A DNA stretch of 62,970 nt from Defluviitaleaceae bacterium (GTDB lineage: Bacteria > Bacillota > Clostridia > Lachnospirales > WQUN01). The stretch lies in assembly GCA_009779835.1 (NCBI GenBank), contig WRBD01000013.1:1-62970 (forward strand), written 5' to 3'. Both the position numbers and the translations under genes were made by a program. The first letter of the stretch is position 1. Every line of letters begins with the position of its first letter. Below, piece by piece: positions 37,427-46,104 of this stretch. A model generated the notes under the pieces. It worked only from the letters and a program-made list of their open reading frames with translations. It did not search any database and was not told where the DNA came from.

Positions 37427-40400
37427 ATGCAAAAACATACCAAACGTATTATTGCGTTAGCGCTTGCGTTTTTAATGGCATTATCGTCTTTTCCCGTTAC
37501 AGCCGTTACGGAAGCGTATGACGATGACGCAAACGCAAGTTTGTATTACTTAGGGTTGCCGCCCGCAGAAACAACTTCCCTCGCGGCAGTTGAAATTTTA
37601 TCCACCTTACCGGGAATAGTAATTAGCCAAATGTACGGCAGAACATTCACCGCTGATGACACGCCAGCAGTTTCACGCGGGTTTATTGAGATTTATAACC
37701 CAACAAATAATCCCGTTGACCTGACAGGTTTATCGTTGCAGGTTCAAAACGTATCAAACTCAAACAACCAACAACATGAAGTTTTTAAGTGGGATGTGCT
37801 GGAATTTGAAGAGGAACTGGATCCCGAAAAGCTTATAATGCAACCGCGCACGTCTTTGTTAATTGTTACAAAACAATCCGACGCAGAAGGCGCACGTTAT
37901 GAGATTTTAAATTTTGACGCTGAGATGGATATAGAATTCAGCAACCGAAATTTCAGTGCGGCAATTGTTAATAACACAACCCAACTCTCCAATAAAATAA
38001 CCGAAGATGAAATGGCAGATGTAATTGATTTGGTGGGCGCGTGGAACAACAACAACGGCACCCGCGACAGAGTTGAAAACTTCCGGGGTGGCACACCGGC
38101 AGGGCCGAATGTAGGGCCGGCACACCGCATATCCAACCAAGAATCCGTTCGGCGTGTGTGGGACAATGTCGAAGGAAGCTTTGTTATCCGAAATACCCCC
38201 CACAACGCGCTTGATTTTACCTCGGCAAGATACGTACTTGACGATACCGGCATGTGCGATAATTGGCTTGAAATAAACCGCCCCCGTTACAGCGGAGACG
38301 GCGAATGGACTTGGGCACCGTTATTAACGCATACAGTGACAGCAAGGGTAATGGGAGCGGCAGGGGCAACAACGTCAATAACCCCAACGGGAGCGCAACC
38401 TGCTAATACGCCTATGACTTTAACCTTAACGGCACCGCCCGACCAACGCTTTATGGCAGAAGCGGGCGCGCCGGTATCGGTAACGGGTTCGGCTGATTTC
38501 GACCTGACCGTGGCGGCTAACAGGCGTACCGCAACCGGAACTTTCCCAATGCCGGCGGGCGGCGGAGAACTTGTCATTGACCCGGATTTTGAAGATATTC
38601 CCCCCGATACCAGACCGATTATTGCATCGTTGGTGAGAGAAGAAGTAAATGCACGGGCAGTCAATCACGAAACCCCGGCAAATTCCCATTTCGTTGGTAC
38701 AGGCGGTGTCTTTGGAAGTAGCTTCCGTCTTACAGCATGGGATAACAATACGCAAGTTTTAATCGGTTTCGCCGGTACGAACAGAACGCCCGTGGTATTT
38801 AATAACGGCTCACTGGTGACAACTCCAACAAGATGGAGACCCGCACGTGAGGAAGGGGTCGGTCTTGTAAATGCGCCGGCATTCCAAATGAGTTTCCCCA
38901 CAACAGGCCATAGCGACATTACTTTCACTGCCAGGCAAAAATCCACAGCCAGCGGACCTGATGCATTCTTCCTTGCATACCGTATCGGAAGCACCGGGAA
39001 TTGGATACCTATAGACGATTCAAGACGCAACGTCCGTCGCATCGGCGATGACACCTATGGAGCATTGAATCATACGGACGCAGCAACTTATGTAAACTTC
39101 CCCTTGCCCTCGGCGGCAGACAATAAAGAGTTAGTTTATCTGCGGGTGATATTTGACGGGATGGATAACCTGACAAGCGGAAACGCTTCCATTAACAATA
39201 TTGAAATCCGCGGCACTGCACCCGGATACGAGGTTGAAGTAATAGGCGGCGGCGGCGCAAGCTCAAACCCACAATATGCTGAAGCAAACACAAACGTAAG
39301 GCTTTTCGCAGGTGCAGCTCCAACCGGTCAAGTTTTCTCGCACTGGACGGCAATCGAACCATACGATTTAGATATAAACAACGAAACCAGTGCTACCGCG
39401 GCAAACTTCACAATGCCCGATGGGCCTGTTACCGTTATAGCAAACTTTGTGTCCTTTTCTCCAAATATGATGAATCAGAAAAATTTAGTAATTAACCAAC
39501 TTTACGGTCAAGGAAGCGTGGATGAAAACGGGGTATCTCACGGCTTTATTGAGCTGTACAACCCGACAGACGTACCTATTTCTCTTGAAGGTATGTCCGT
39601 GCAGCTTCAAAACCCCGGCGACCCCGGTTCGGGTAATGCACTTCCGGCTACTATACCCACTTGGGAAGCACTTGAACTTCCGAACATAACGATGGAACCG
39701 CAAACTTCTTTCTTAATAGTAAGCACAACTTGGATTAACGACGGTAAAGGCGGAAGCAACGTTCCCGAAGCCGTGCGCGACCATGAGCCGTCGCTTATTA
39801 TTGAGAATTATGACCTTGCATGGAATCTGGAATTCGGTAACCGTACAATGACAGTTGCTCTTGTAGAAGGCACGGCTACGTTATCACCCATAATCGCGCT
39901 GAGCGAATGGGCGAATGTAATCGACTTGGTAGGCGCAGAGAATACCGGACCTCCACGCGACAGAGCCGACAACTTCTTGGGCGCACGGATAAGACCCGGC
40001 ATGACAAGACAACGGACTATACGGCGTGTGTGGGATGGCGGTGTTATCCAAAACACTCATGACAACGCAGAAGACTTTGCGCAAGTACGCGTGAATGACC
40101 TTTCGGCGGCCGATTTGGCGGCGGTAGAACCCCGTTACAGCGGAGACGGTCCGTGGAATATGTCTATGTTTGAAGTAACGGTTACGGCACAAAACAACGT
40201 AACAACATCAATATCTCCAGCGGGACCGCGTCAGGTAGGCACGACCATGACCTTAACCATAGCGGCACCGTTCGGGCAACGCTTCGCTGCCGGCGAAACA
40301 CCGATAACCATAATAGGTGTAACCGTCACCGATTTGACAGTAGCGTCAAACAGACTTACCGCAACCGCAACTTTCACAATGCCGCAAGGCGGCGCGGAAA

Positions 40401-42328
40401 TTTCTGTAAGTGCAAATTTAGAGACTATACCTGTTCCTGACAATGGTATATTGATTAATCAAATGTACGGCAGAGCAATGAGCAACAACCAATCCGTTTC
40501 ACGCGGGTTTATCGAACTTTACAATCAAAATGATACACCGTTTAACCTTAGCGGTTTTTCGTTGCAGGTTCAAAATATATCTGACGGGCCGGTTGGCCAG
40601 CCTAACACGGTTTCCCCGTGGCGGGTTTTGGATTTTGACGCAGTACTGGATTCCGACAAAATTACAATGCCGCCGCGTACATCGTTATTAATCGTAACGG
40701 AGCAGTCCAACGAAGTTGGTGCGCGTTATATTATCCCGAATTACGATGCCACCATGAATATGGTGTTTAGCAACCGTAATTTTAGCGCGGCAATTGTTGC
40801 GGGAACAGTTCCTCTTTCCAATAAAATAGACGGAGCAGAAATGCCGTTTGTAATTGATTTGGTTGGCGCATGGAATGAAGCCAACGGCCCTCGTGACCAT
40901 GTAGAAAATTTTTGGGGAAGCGGTCCGGCACATCGCATATCCAATCAACAGGCAGTCCGGCGTACGTGGTATATAGAAGCCGATTCTTATGTAATCTCAA
41001 GTGCAAGTTGCAACTTAGAAACTTTCACAACGATAAGATACGCCTCACCCGAAGGTGACGACCCCGGCATAAGTGACGAGATGTTTGAGCTGGTACGCCC
41101 GCGCTACAGTGGAGACGGCGAATGGACCGGGCCGATGTTATATGCGGTATCGGCTACGGTAACGGGCGGAGCAACGGCGGTAATAATACCTTCGGGTATG
41201 CAACTTGCAGATGCGCCCATGACATTAACCGTAACGGCACCGGCAAGTCAACGCTTCGCCTTAGACGCAGGCGAAACAATAACTGTAGCGTTATGGAACT
41301 ACCCTGAGTTTACTTTTGACCTGATTGTGTCCGCGGACAGGCGTACTGCAGCCGGCAACTTCCAAGTGCCTCCGGATCATTTCAATTATCATATTATTGC
41401 AGAGTTCGAGCCGATACCGGGTTTCAGACCGGTTCTTGTATCACTTACACGGACGGAAGTAAACGCAACAGCAATCAATAACAATAACCCCGCGAATTCT
41501 CATTTTGTGGGAACGGGCGGCATTTTCGCAGATAATTTCCGTCTTACCGCATGGGAGAATAACACCCAAAGGCTAATTGGTCACGACGATACAAACAGAA
41601 CGCCCGTAGTATTTAATAACGGATTTGGTACTGATAACACTTTGTGGTCAAATGAGGACGGCACCCCAAGAAGCACCAAATGGAATCCCGCAAGTGAAGT
41701 CGGTCTTGAAAACGCGCCAGCATTCCAAATGCGTTTCCCGACAACAGGCTATGAAAACATCACATTCACCGCAAGACAAAAATCCACAGGCAGCGGTCCC
41801 GACACATTTTTCCTTGCATACCGCATAGGAAGCAGCGGGGAGTGGATACCCATAGCAAATTCGACCCGCGAAGTTCGTCGCGTGACGGATAACACTTATG
41901 CGGCGTTTAACAATCTATCATCAAACACTTACAACAGCTTCATTTTACCTGCCGCGATAAACAATCAGGACGCTGTTTATCTGCGGGTGGTATTTGACGG
42001 GCTTGATGACTTGGATAGCGGGAACACTTCAATTAACGATATTGTAATTCGCGGTAATGTAATTGGCGAGCCGGTAAGATCACCGGGTGACGTGCTCGGC
42101 ACCGGTCGCGTAACATCCACAGATACAACTGCAATTGCAAGGTGGATTATTTCAAGCCCAACCCAACGGCAAGAAATGATTGCCAACGGTTTCTGTGAAT
42201 ATGCCGCAAATATAACCGGCACCGGCAGTGTAGGTGTGTATGACCTTACAATTTTCTCAAGATGGCTTGTAGGCCTTGATGTAAGTAAATATATAAACAG
42301 TGACGGTACGCGGGTTACTCCCTCCTAA
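37427..42328 (+). CDS. giant secreted protein with lamin-tail repeats and a dockerin-like C-terminus
   Basis: A 1633-residue exported protein with GAGGAGA before the ATG and a clear signal peptide (residues 1-28). Three lamin-tail-like (LTD) units begin at about residues 60, 685 and 1005; each has I.QMYGR...SRGFIE.YN...LTGLSLQVQN. Each is followed by a beta domain containing YSGDGEW and an Ig-like stretch (MTLTVTAP). A longer module with ANSHFVGTGG..FRLTAW appears after units one and three (about 405-605 and 1345-1550). The C-terminus (about 1553-1625) has two dockerin-like calcium repeats, GDVLGTGRVTSTDTTAIARW and ITGTGSVGVYDLTIFSRWL. LTDs with neighbouring domains often occur in secreted nucleases, but no nuclease domain was recognised. 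Dockerins bind cohesins; none is seen here. Confidence 0.83.
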   Translation: MQKHTKRIIALALAFLMALSSFPVTAVTEAYDDDANASLYYLGLPPAETTSLAAVEILSTLPGIVISQMYGRTFTADDTPAVSRGFIEIYNPTNNPVDLTGLSLQVQNVSNSNNQQHEVFKWDVLEFEEELDPEKLIMQPRTSLLIVTKQSDAEGARYEILNFDAEMDIEFSNRNFSAAIVNNTTQLSNKITEDEMADVIDLVGAWNNNNGTRDRVENFRGGTPAGPNVGPAHRISNQESVRRVWDNVEGSFVIRNTPHNALDFTSARYVLDDTGMCDNWLEINRPRYSGDGEWTWAPLLTHTVTARVMGAAGATTSITPTGAQPANTPMTLTLTAPPDQRFMAEAGAPVSVTGSADFDLTVAANRRTATGTFPMPAGGGELVIDPDFEDIPPDTRPIIASLVREEVNARAVNHETPANSHFVGTGGVFGSSFRLTAWDNNTQVLIGFAGTNRTPVVFNNGSLVTTPTRWRPAREEGVGLVNAPAFQMSFPTTGHSDITFTARQKSTASGPDAFFLAYRIGSTGNWIPIDDSRRNVRRIGDDTYGALNHTDAATYVNFPLPSAADNKELVYLRVIFDGMDNLTSGNASINNIEIRGTAPGYEVEVIGGGGASSNPQYAEANTNVRLFAGAAPTGQVFSHWTAIEPYDLDINNETSATAANFTMPDGPVTVIANFVSFSPNMMNQKNLVINQLYGQGSVDENGVSHGFIELYNPTDVPISLEGMSVQLQNPGDPGSGNALPATIPTWEALELPNITMEPQTSFLIVSTTWINDGKGGSNVPEAVRDHEPSLIIENYDLAWNLEFGNRTMTVALVEGTATLSPIIALSEWANVIDLVGAENTGPPRDRADNFLGARIRPGMTRQRTIRRVWDGGVIQNTHDNAEDFAQVRVNDLSAADLAAVEPRYSGDGPWNMSMFEVTVTAQNNVTTSISPAGPRQVGTTMTLTIAAPFGQRFAAGETPITIIGVTVTDLTVASNRLTATATFTMPQGGAEISVSANLETIPVPDNGILINQMYGRAMSNNQSVSRGFIELYNQNDTPFNLSGFSLQVQNISDGPVGQPNTVSPWRVLDFDAVLDSDKITMPPRTSLLIVTEQSNEVGARYIIPNYDATMNMVFSNRNFSAAIVAGTVPLSNKIDGAEMPFVIDLVGAWNEANGPRDHVENFWGSGPAHRISNQQAVRRTWYIEADSYVISSASCNLETFTTIRYASPEGDDPGISDEMFELVRPRYSGDGEWTGPMLYAVSATVTGGATAVIIPSGMQLADAPMTLTVTAPASQRFALDAGETITVALWNYPEFTFDLIVSADRRTAAGNFQVPPDHFNYHIIAEFEPIPGFRPVLVSLTRTEVNATAINNNNPANSHFVGTGGIFADNFRLTAWENNTQRLIGHDDTNRTPVVFNNGFGTDNTLWSNEDGTPRSTKWNPASEVGLENAPAFQMRFPTTGYENITFTARQKSTGSGPDTFFLAYRIGSSGEWIPIANSTREVRRVTDNTYAAFNNLSSNTYNSFILPAAINNQDAVYLRVVFDGLDDLDSGNTSINDIVIRGNVIGEPVRSPGDVLGTGRVTSTDTTAIARWIISSPTQRQEMIANGFCEYAANITGTGSVGVYDLTIFSRWLVGLDVSKYINSDGTRVTPS

Positions 42329-42337
42329 CCGGAAGGT

Positions 42338-42407
42338 CGCGTAGTGCGGGCATTTTTTAGCCCGCACCACGCGATGTACTGCGCGAAAACATTTATTCTT
42401 TTCGCGC
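42338..42407 (+). terminator. two tandem strong hairpins
   Basis: The first stem is CGCGTAGTGCGGGC (42338-42351) with GCCCGCACCACGCG (42360-42373), one mismatch. The second is GCGCGAAAA (42381-42389) with TTTTCGCGC (42399-42407), perfect. Neither has a T-tract after it, so termination is plausible but they might instead shield the mRNA 3' end. Confidence 0.6.
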
Positions 42408-42442
42408 ATACTATACATAAACAAATTATAAGGAAGAAAAAG

Positions 42443-42557
42443 ATGAAAAAAATTATTATTGGTAGAGTTGCCGGCGGCACGAATATTAATGCAACACGGA
42501 TACGAGGCGTACAGCCTTAGCGGCGGATACAGATTGTATTCATCTGCTATGGATTAA
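42443..42557 (+). pseudogene. internally deleted CoA-disulfide-reductase/NADH-oxidase-like gene
   Basis: A start codon after AAGGAAG opens a frame MKKIIIGRVAGGTNINATR, matching the FAD-binding start (KIVIIGGVAGG.) of CoA-disulfide reductases and related NADH oxidases. Forty bases on, another frame reads MQHGYEAYSLSGGYRLYSSA then MD-stop (42489-42557), matching the end of the C-terminal rhodanese domain of the longer members of that family. The roughly 500-800 residues between are missing. The two ends are in different frames, so no product of the original kind can form; a 25-residue peptide (42443-42520) could be translated. It lies 15 bases before the antiporter gene. Confidence 0.65.
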
Positions 42558-42572
42558 AAAGGAGAATATGTA

Positions 42573-43724
42573 ATGGAATCGCAGCTTTTATTTATGATTG
42601 CGTTGATACTGCTGTCAACCAAGGCTCTTTCACTTTTAAGCAGAAGGTTTCATTTACCACAAGTAGTCGGCGCACTGCTTGCCGGTGTTTTATTAGGCCC
42701 CGCCGTTTTTAATTGGATGGAGCCAAATGAGGTAATCGCTACGATTGCCGAATTTGGAGTAGTACTCTTATTGTTTTCCGCGGGAATGGAAACGGATTTT
42801 AACAAGCTTCGCCATTCTCTCAAGGCATCTTTGTTAATCTCCGTTTTTGGTGTTATTGCCGCGTTAGGTGGCGGGTTCGCGGTAGCGTTATTCTTTGGTA
42901 TGTCTGCTTTTGAAAGCTTTTTTATAGGCGTAATAATTGCATCCATGTCCACAAGTATAACAGTAGAGGCTCTGCAAGAAATGGGAAAGTTAAAAACCCG
43001 TTCCGGCACTGCCATTTTAGGAGCTTCGCTTTTTGACGACATTATTGTTATTGTTATGCTTGCTGTTTTAATGAATATGGGTTCCGGCGGCATATCCATA
43101 GCTTCAATAGGATTGCTATTGTTAAGAATCGCCGCTTTTTTCATGCTTGCGGTTGTATCCGGCTTATGTATAAACAAATTATTTAATTATTTGTATGGAA
43201 AATTAGGATTAAAAAACAGGTTTTCTATTTTCGCCATTGCCTATTGTTTTCTTATGGCGTATTTGGCGGAGCAATTCGGATTAGCCGACATTACTGGGGC
43301 TTATATTGCCGGAATAGCTTTTTGCAATACACGTTGTGTTGAGTCTCTTGAAGAAAATACTCACACACTTTCTTATATGTTCTTCACGCCTTTGTTTTTG
43401 GCGAACATCGGGCTTAATACATCATTTGAAGGAATGACCGGCATTACTGTATTGTTTGCGATAACACTTGCGGCTGTGGCGGTACTTTCAAAGCTGGTAG
43501 GTTGCGGAATAGGCGCGAAAATATGCAAGTTTACCAACCGCGAGAGCTTGCAAGTAGGCGCGGGGATGATTGCACGCGGAGAGGTTTCGTTTATTGTTGC
43601 CGGCAAAGGCATTCTTGCCGGTTATATAAGCGCGGCTATTTTTCCAAGCGTAATTGTAGTAATATTGGTTACGGTATTGGTTGCGCCTGTATTGTTGAAG
43701 GCGGTTTATGCGGATAAAACGTAA
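42573..43724 (+). CDS. CPA2-family cation:proton antiporter
   Basis: A 383-residue membrane protein with about 12 helices, of the Na_H_Exchanger/KefB-like kind. Typical pieces are LPQVVGALLAGVLLGP, FGVVLLLFSAGMETD and the ion-site aspartates in LGASLFDDIIVIV. The C-terminal TrkA-N/RCK regulatory domain of full KefB proteins is absent. It would exchange Na+ or K+ for H+ across the membrane. AAAGGAG precedes the ATG. The gene probably shared an operon with the now deleted oxidoreductase upstream. Confidence 0.9.
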   Translation: MESQLLFMIALILLSTKALSLLSRRFHLPQVVGALLAGVLLGPAVFNWMEPNEVIATIAEFGVVLLLFSAGMETDFNKLRHSLKASLLISVFGVIAALGGGFAVALFFGMSAFESFFIGVIIASMSTSITVEALQEMGKLKTRSGTAILGASLFDDIIVIVMLAVLMNMGSGGISIASIGLLLLRIAAFFMLAVVSGLCINKLFNYLYGKLGLKNRFSIFAIAYCFLMAYLAEQFGLADITGAYIAGIAFCNTRCVESLEENTHTLSYMFFTPLFLANIGLNTSFEGMTGITVLFAITLAAVAVLSKLVGCGIGAKICKFTNRESLQVGAGMIARGEVSFIVAGKGILAGYISAAIFPSVIVVILVTVLVAPVLLKAVYADKT

Positions 43725-43833
43725 GTTTTATTGTTAGCACCGTAATTCCTTTTTGCTCTGGAAAAATATTTCTGCAAATGAAACGCGTCTTTTATTGCGC
43801 GTTTTGCTGCCCGATTTAACGGCATAATAAATG

Positions 43834-43864
43834 AAAATGGAGCAATCGCAGATTGCCCCATTTT
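43834..43864. terminator. bidirectional terminator between antiporter and tRNA-Ser
   Basis: AAAATGGAGCAATC (43834-43847) pairs with GATTGCCCCATTTT (43851-43864), one mismatch, three-base loop. T runs occur at the end on both strands. It sits six bases from the tRNA 3' end and about 110 after the antiporter gene. Confidence 0.8.
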
Positions 43865-43869
43865 ATGAC

Positions 43870-43955
43870 CGGAGAGTAAGGGATTCGAACCCTTGCGAGG
43901 TTGCCCTCAAACGGTTTTCAAGACCGCCCCGTTATGACCACTTCGGTAACTCTCC
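43870..43955 (-). tRNA. tRNA-Ser (anticodon UGA)
   Basis: An 86-base class II tRNA. The acceptor GGAGAGT pairs with ACTCTCC, the D arm has CGAAGTGGTCATAACG, the anticodon loop has CTTGAAA with TGA at 43918-43920 (complement TCA), a long variable arm follows, and the T arm has GGTTCGAATCC. The discriminator is G. CCA is not encoded, so it must be added. Promoter and terminator are described separately. Confidence 0.95.
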
Positions 43956-43970
43956 ATATAAAAAAACCTG

Positions 43971-43991
43971 TTAATTAGAGTCTCTAATTAA
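43971..43991. repeat. palindrome in the tRNA-Ser leader
   Basis: TTAATTAGAG (43971-43980) and CTCTAATTAA (43982-43991) are perfect 10-bp arms with one base between. The palindrome lies directly after the -10 element on the minus strand and 15 bases before the tRNA, so it overlaps the probable transcription start. It may be an operator or a hairpin in the precursor tRNA leader. Confidence 0.7.
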
Positions 43992-44020
43992 ATTATAACA
44001 TAAACAAAATCGGTTTTCAA
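43992..44020 (-). promoter_or_regulatory. promoter of tRNA-Ser
   Basis: On the minus strand TTGAAA (44020-44015), a 17-base spacer and TATAAT (43997-43992) form a strong sigma-A promoter about 36 bases before the tRNA. The -35 hexamer falls inside the copied anticodon-arm segment. Confidence 0.75.
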
Positions 44021-44035
44021 GACCGCCCTGTTATG
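44011..44035 (-). repeat. partial copy of the tRNA-Ser anticodon arm
   Basis: Bases 44011-44035 match 43912-43936, inside the tRNA, at 24 of 25 positions and in the same orientation. The copy spans the anticodon arm and the adjoining bases. Integrases of tRNA-targeting elements often use anticodon-arm cores, so this may be an attachment-site scar. No integrase is nearby. Confidence 0.8.
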
Positions 44036-44082
44036 TTACATTCATACCCCAGCAGGAGAAATGAAGCCATCAACGTAAAAAT

Positions 44083-45180
44083 TTATTTTTCAATATGGGG
44101 ATCGGGATTGTTGTCGTAAGCATCGCGAAGGGCTTCGTGGGTTTCTTTAAAGGCTTCCAGTACGATTGGGTCGAAGTGGGATGGGTCTGTGCGACCGTCG
44201 CCGTTTAGAATGATATCTATTGCTTGTTCATGAGTGAAAGGTGGCTTGTATGGGCGCGGACTACGTAAAGCGTCGTAGATATCCGCCACGGTTACGATTC
44301 TTGCCGCAAGGGGAATGCTTTCGCCTGAAATATTATTTGGATAACCTGTGCCGTCGAAGCGTTCGTGATGGTACTGGGCTATTTCAATGGCGCAGTGCAA
44401 TGGGCTTCGTTCACTTGGCAAAAACCCGGCAATTTGACGTAAAAGATTACCGCCTTCTTTTGCGTGGAATTTCATTTGTTCAAATTCTTCTTCTGTCAGC
44501 TTGCCTTGTTTATTTAAAATGGAATCGGAAACGCCTACTTTTCCTACATCGTGCAGCGGGGAATACATCGAGATTAATTCCACCATTTCGTCACTTAAAA
44601 TTTCGGGATGTTTTTCAGAAATTTTTTTAGCAAGAATGCTTGTTAAAAATTCTATGCGTAATAAATGCGAACCCGTTACCTTGTCGCGGCTTTCAGAGAG
44701 CAACGACATTCCCAAAATTACTGCGCGGTGGGTTGCGTAAAGCTCCTGTGTACTCTCTTCAAGCTGCTTTGTGCGAGTGGCAACGGCAGCAGAAAGATTG
44801 TCGCGCAAAATTTTAAGTTCTATGTGGTTTTTTATTTTTACAAGAATAATATTTGGTACATACGGTTTTTTAATATAGTCTACCGCACCCAAACGCAGCC
44901 CTTTTTCTTCATGATGACTTTCATGTTCACCTGTTACAAATATAACGGGTATCCCGGCATATTCTTTATTTTGCATTATTCTTTCCAAAACTTCAAAGCC
45001 GTCCATGCCCGGCATTGATAAGTCCAGCAAAATTAAATCCGGATTTGCGCCTTCGGCAAGTTTAAGCAGAGCTTCCGGGCCACTTCCCGCCAAAATTACA
45101 TCGTAAGTATCTTCAAGAATCCCCTCAAGCATATCCAAGTTAATTTGAATATCATCTATAACCATTATCTTTTGGCGCAT
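44083..45180 (-). CDS. response regulator with HD-GYP output domain
   Basis: A 365-residue protein: receiver domain (1-120; phosphorylated Asp in LILLDLSMPG, Lys in DYIKKPY), a coiled linker (120-155), then HD-GYP (about 160-345) with HDVGKVGVSD and HHERFDGTGYP. HD-GYP proteins hydrolyse cyclic di-GMP, so this probably lowers cyclic di-GMP in response to a kinase. GGGGGGTGA precedes the ATG. It follows yycI after 59 bases containing a CAACGC/GCGTTG hairpin; it could be co-transcribed with the wal operon or separate. Confidence 0.92.
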   Translation of the reverse strand: MRQKIMVIDDIQINLDMLEGILEDTYDVILAGSGPEALLKLAEGANPDLILLDLSMPGMDGFEVLERIMQNKEYAGIPVIFVTGEHESHHEEKGLRLGAVDYIKKPYVPNIILVKIKNHIELKILRDNLSAAVATRTKQLEESTQELYATHRAVILGMSLLSESRDKVTGSHLLRIEFLTSILAKKISEKHPEILSDEMVELISMYSPLHDVGKVGVSDSILNKQGKLTEEEFEQMKFHAKEGGNLLRQIAGFLPSERSPLHCAIEIAQYHHERFDGTGYPNNISGESIPLAARIVTVADIYDALRSPRPYKPPFTHEQAIDIILNGDGRTDPSHFDPIVLEAFKETHEALRDAYDNNPDPHIEK

Positions 45181-45239
45181 ATCTTCACCCCCCAGGTAAC
45201 ATAGGTGAGCAGCAACGCGTTCTTTGCGTTGTGCCCCCC

Positions 45240-46103
45240 CTAAAAAATAGCGACATTTGTATAAGCGTTAATTAAAAATTCAAAATCATTGTCTAAAATA
45301 AAAATTCTGTAAAACGGTACCGCCGTATAAACTTGTCCTTCGCGGTCGGAAGCATATTCCAGCAGATATACCATATCTATGCTTGTAATGAAAATTGGGT
45401 TCTCCATCGCTTCGTGACGCATTTTTTGCATAAACGTAAGTAAAATTTCGTCCGGCGCGAAAATCATTCGCGTCTCGGCAGAATACCCTATCACACGCCC
45501 AAATTGCAATTCAATCCACTCAATACCCCGCGCGGTTATCAAAAATTCGATTTCATTTGAAAGTATTATTTGCCCGCGGTATTGCTGCCTGTAAATAATT
45601 TGAACACCGTCGCCGCCATACGCGTCAAAAACCATTTCGCGCACAAAATCCGGAAAGTGCTCCGAAATAAACTCATCCGAAATTTTAATTGCATCTTCTC
45701 GTGTAATTGTTCCATTTATTATATTTTCTCCCAATCCGTCGCTATTGTCAAAGAAAATAAATCCGTTTGATATTTCCAGCGAAGAATTATCCGTTTTGAA
45801 AATATAATGCCGCTCGTCTGTTTCTTCTTGAATTAAATTTTCCGTCTCATCGAAAAAAATTTCAAGTAGTGCGGGAACATCATAATAAAATCCGGAAATA
45901 TCCAAGTGCCGCATCGGCGCGAACCGGCGCATCGGCGTTGCATACAAATTAATATTGTTCTCTGAAAGAACCGCATGAATAGTACTTATTCTGTCCGGCG
46001 TAAGTGTATATCGGTTATGCTCAACAAAAATCAGCCCCGCAAGCCCAAGATTAAGAATAACAAATGCAATTAGAATAATGTTTTTTGCGCGTTCCCATTC
46101 CAT
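45240..46103 (-). CDS. yycI: WalK regulator YycI
   Basis: A 287-residue membrane-anchored protein with one N-terminal helix (WERAKNIILIAFVILNLGL then external beta domains). YycI and YycH bind WalK from outside the membrane and tune its activity. GGAGAG precedes the ATG at 46103; a longer frame to 46199 runs through yycH and is not used. The start follows yycH after one base. Confidence 0.85.
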   Translation of the reverse strand: MEWERAKNIILIAFVILNLGLAGLIFVEHNRYTLTPDRISTIHAVLSENNINLYATPMRRFAPMRHLDISGFYYDVPALLEIFFDETENLIQEETDERHYIFKTDNSSLEISNGFIFFDNSDGLGENIINGTITREDAIKISDEFISEHFPDFVREMVFDAYGGDGVQIIYRQQYRGQIILSNEIEFLITARGIEWIELQFGRVIGYSAETRMIFAPDEILLTFMQKMRHEAMENPIFITSIDMVYLLEYASDREGQVYTAVPFYRIFILDNDFEFLINAYTNVAIF

Positions 46104-46104
46104 A

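Noticed and set aside
42087-42328. Full cellulosome nearby, given the dockerin-like module
   Set aside because: No cohesin or scaffoldin-like repeat is visible anywhere in the window.
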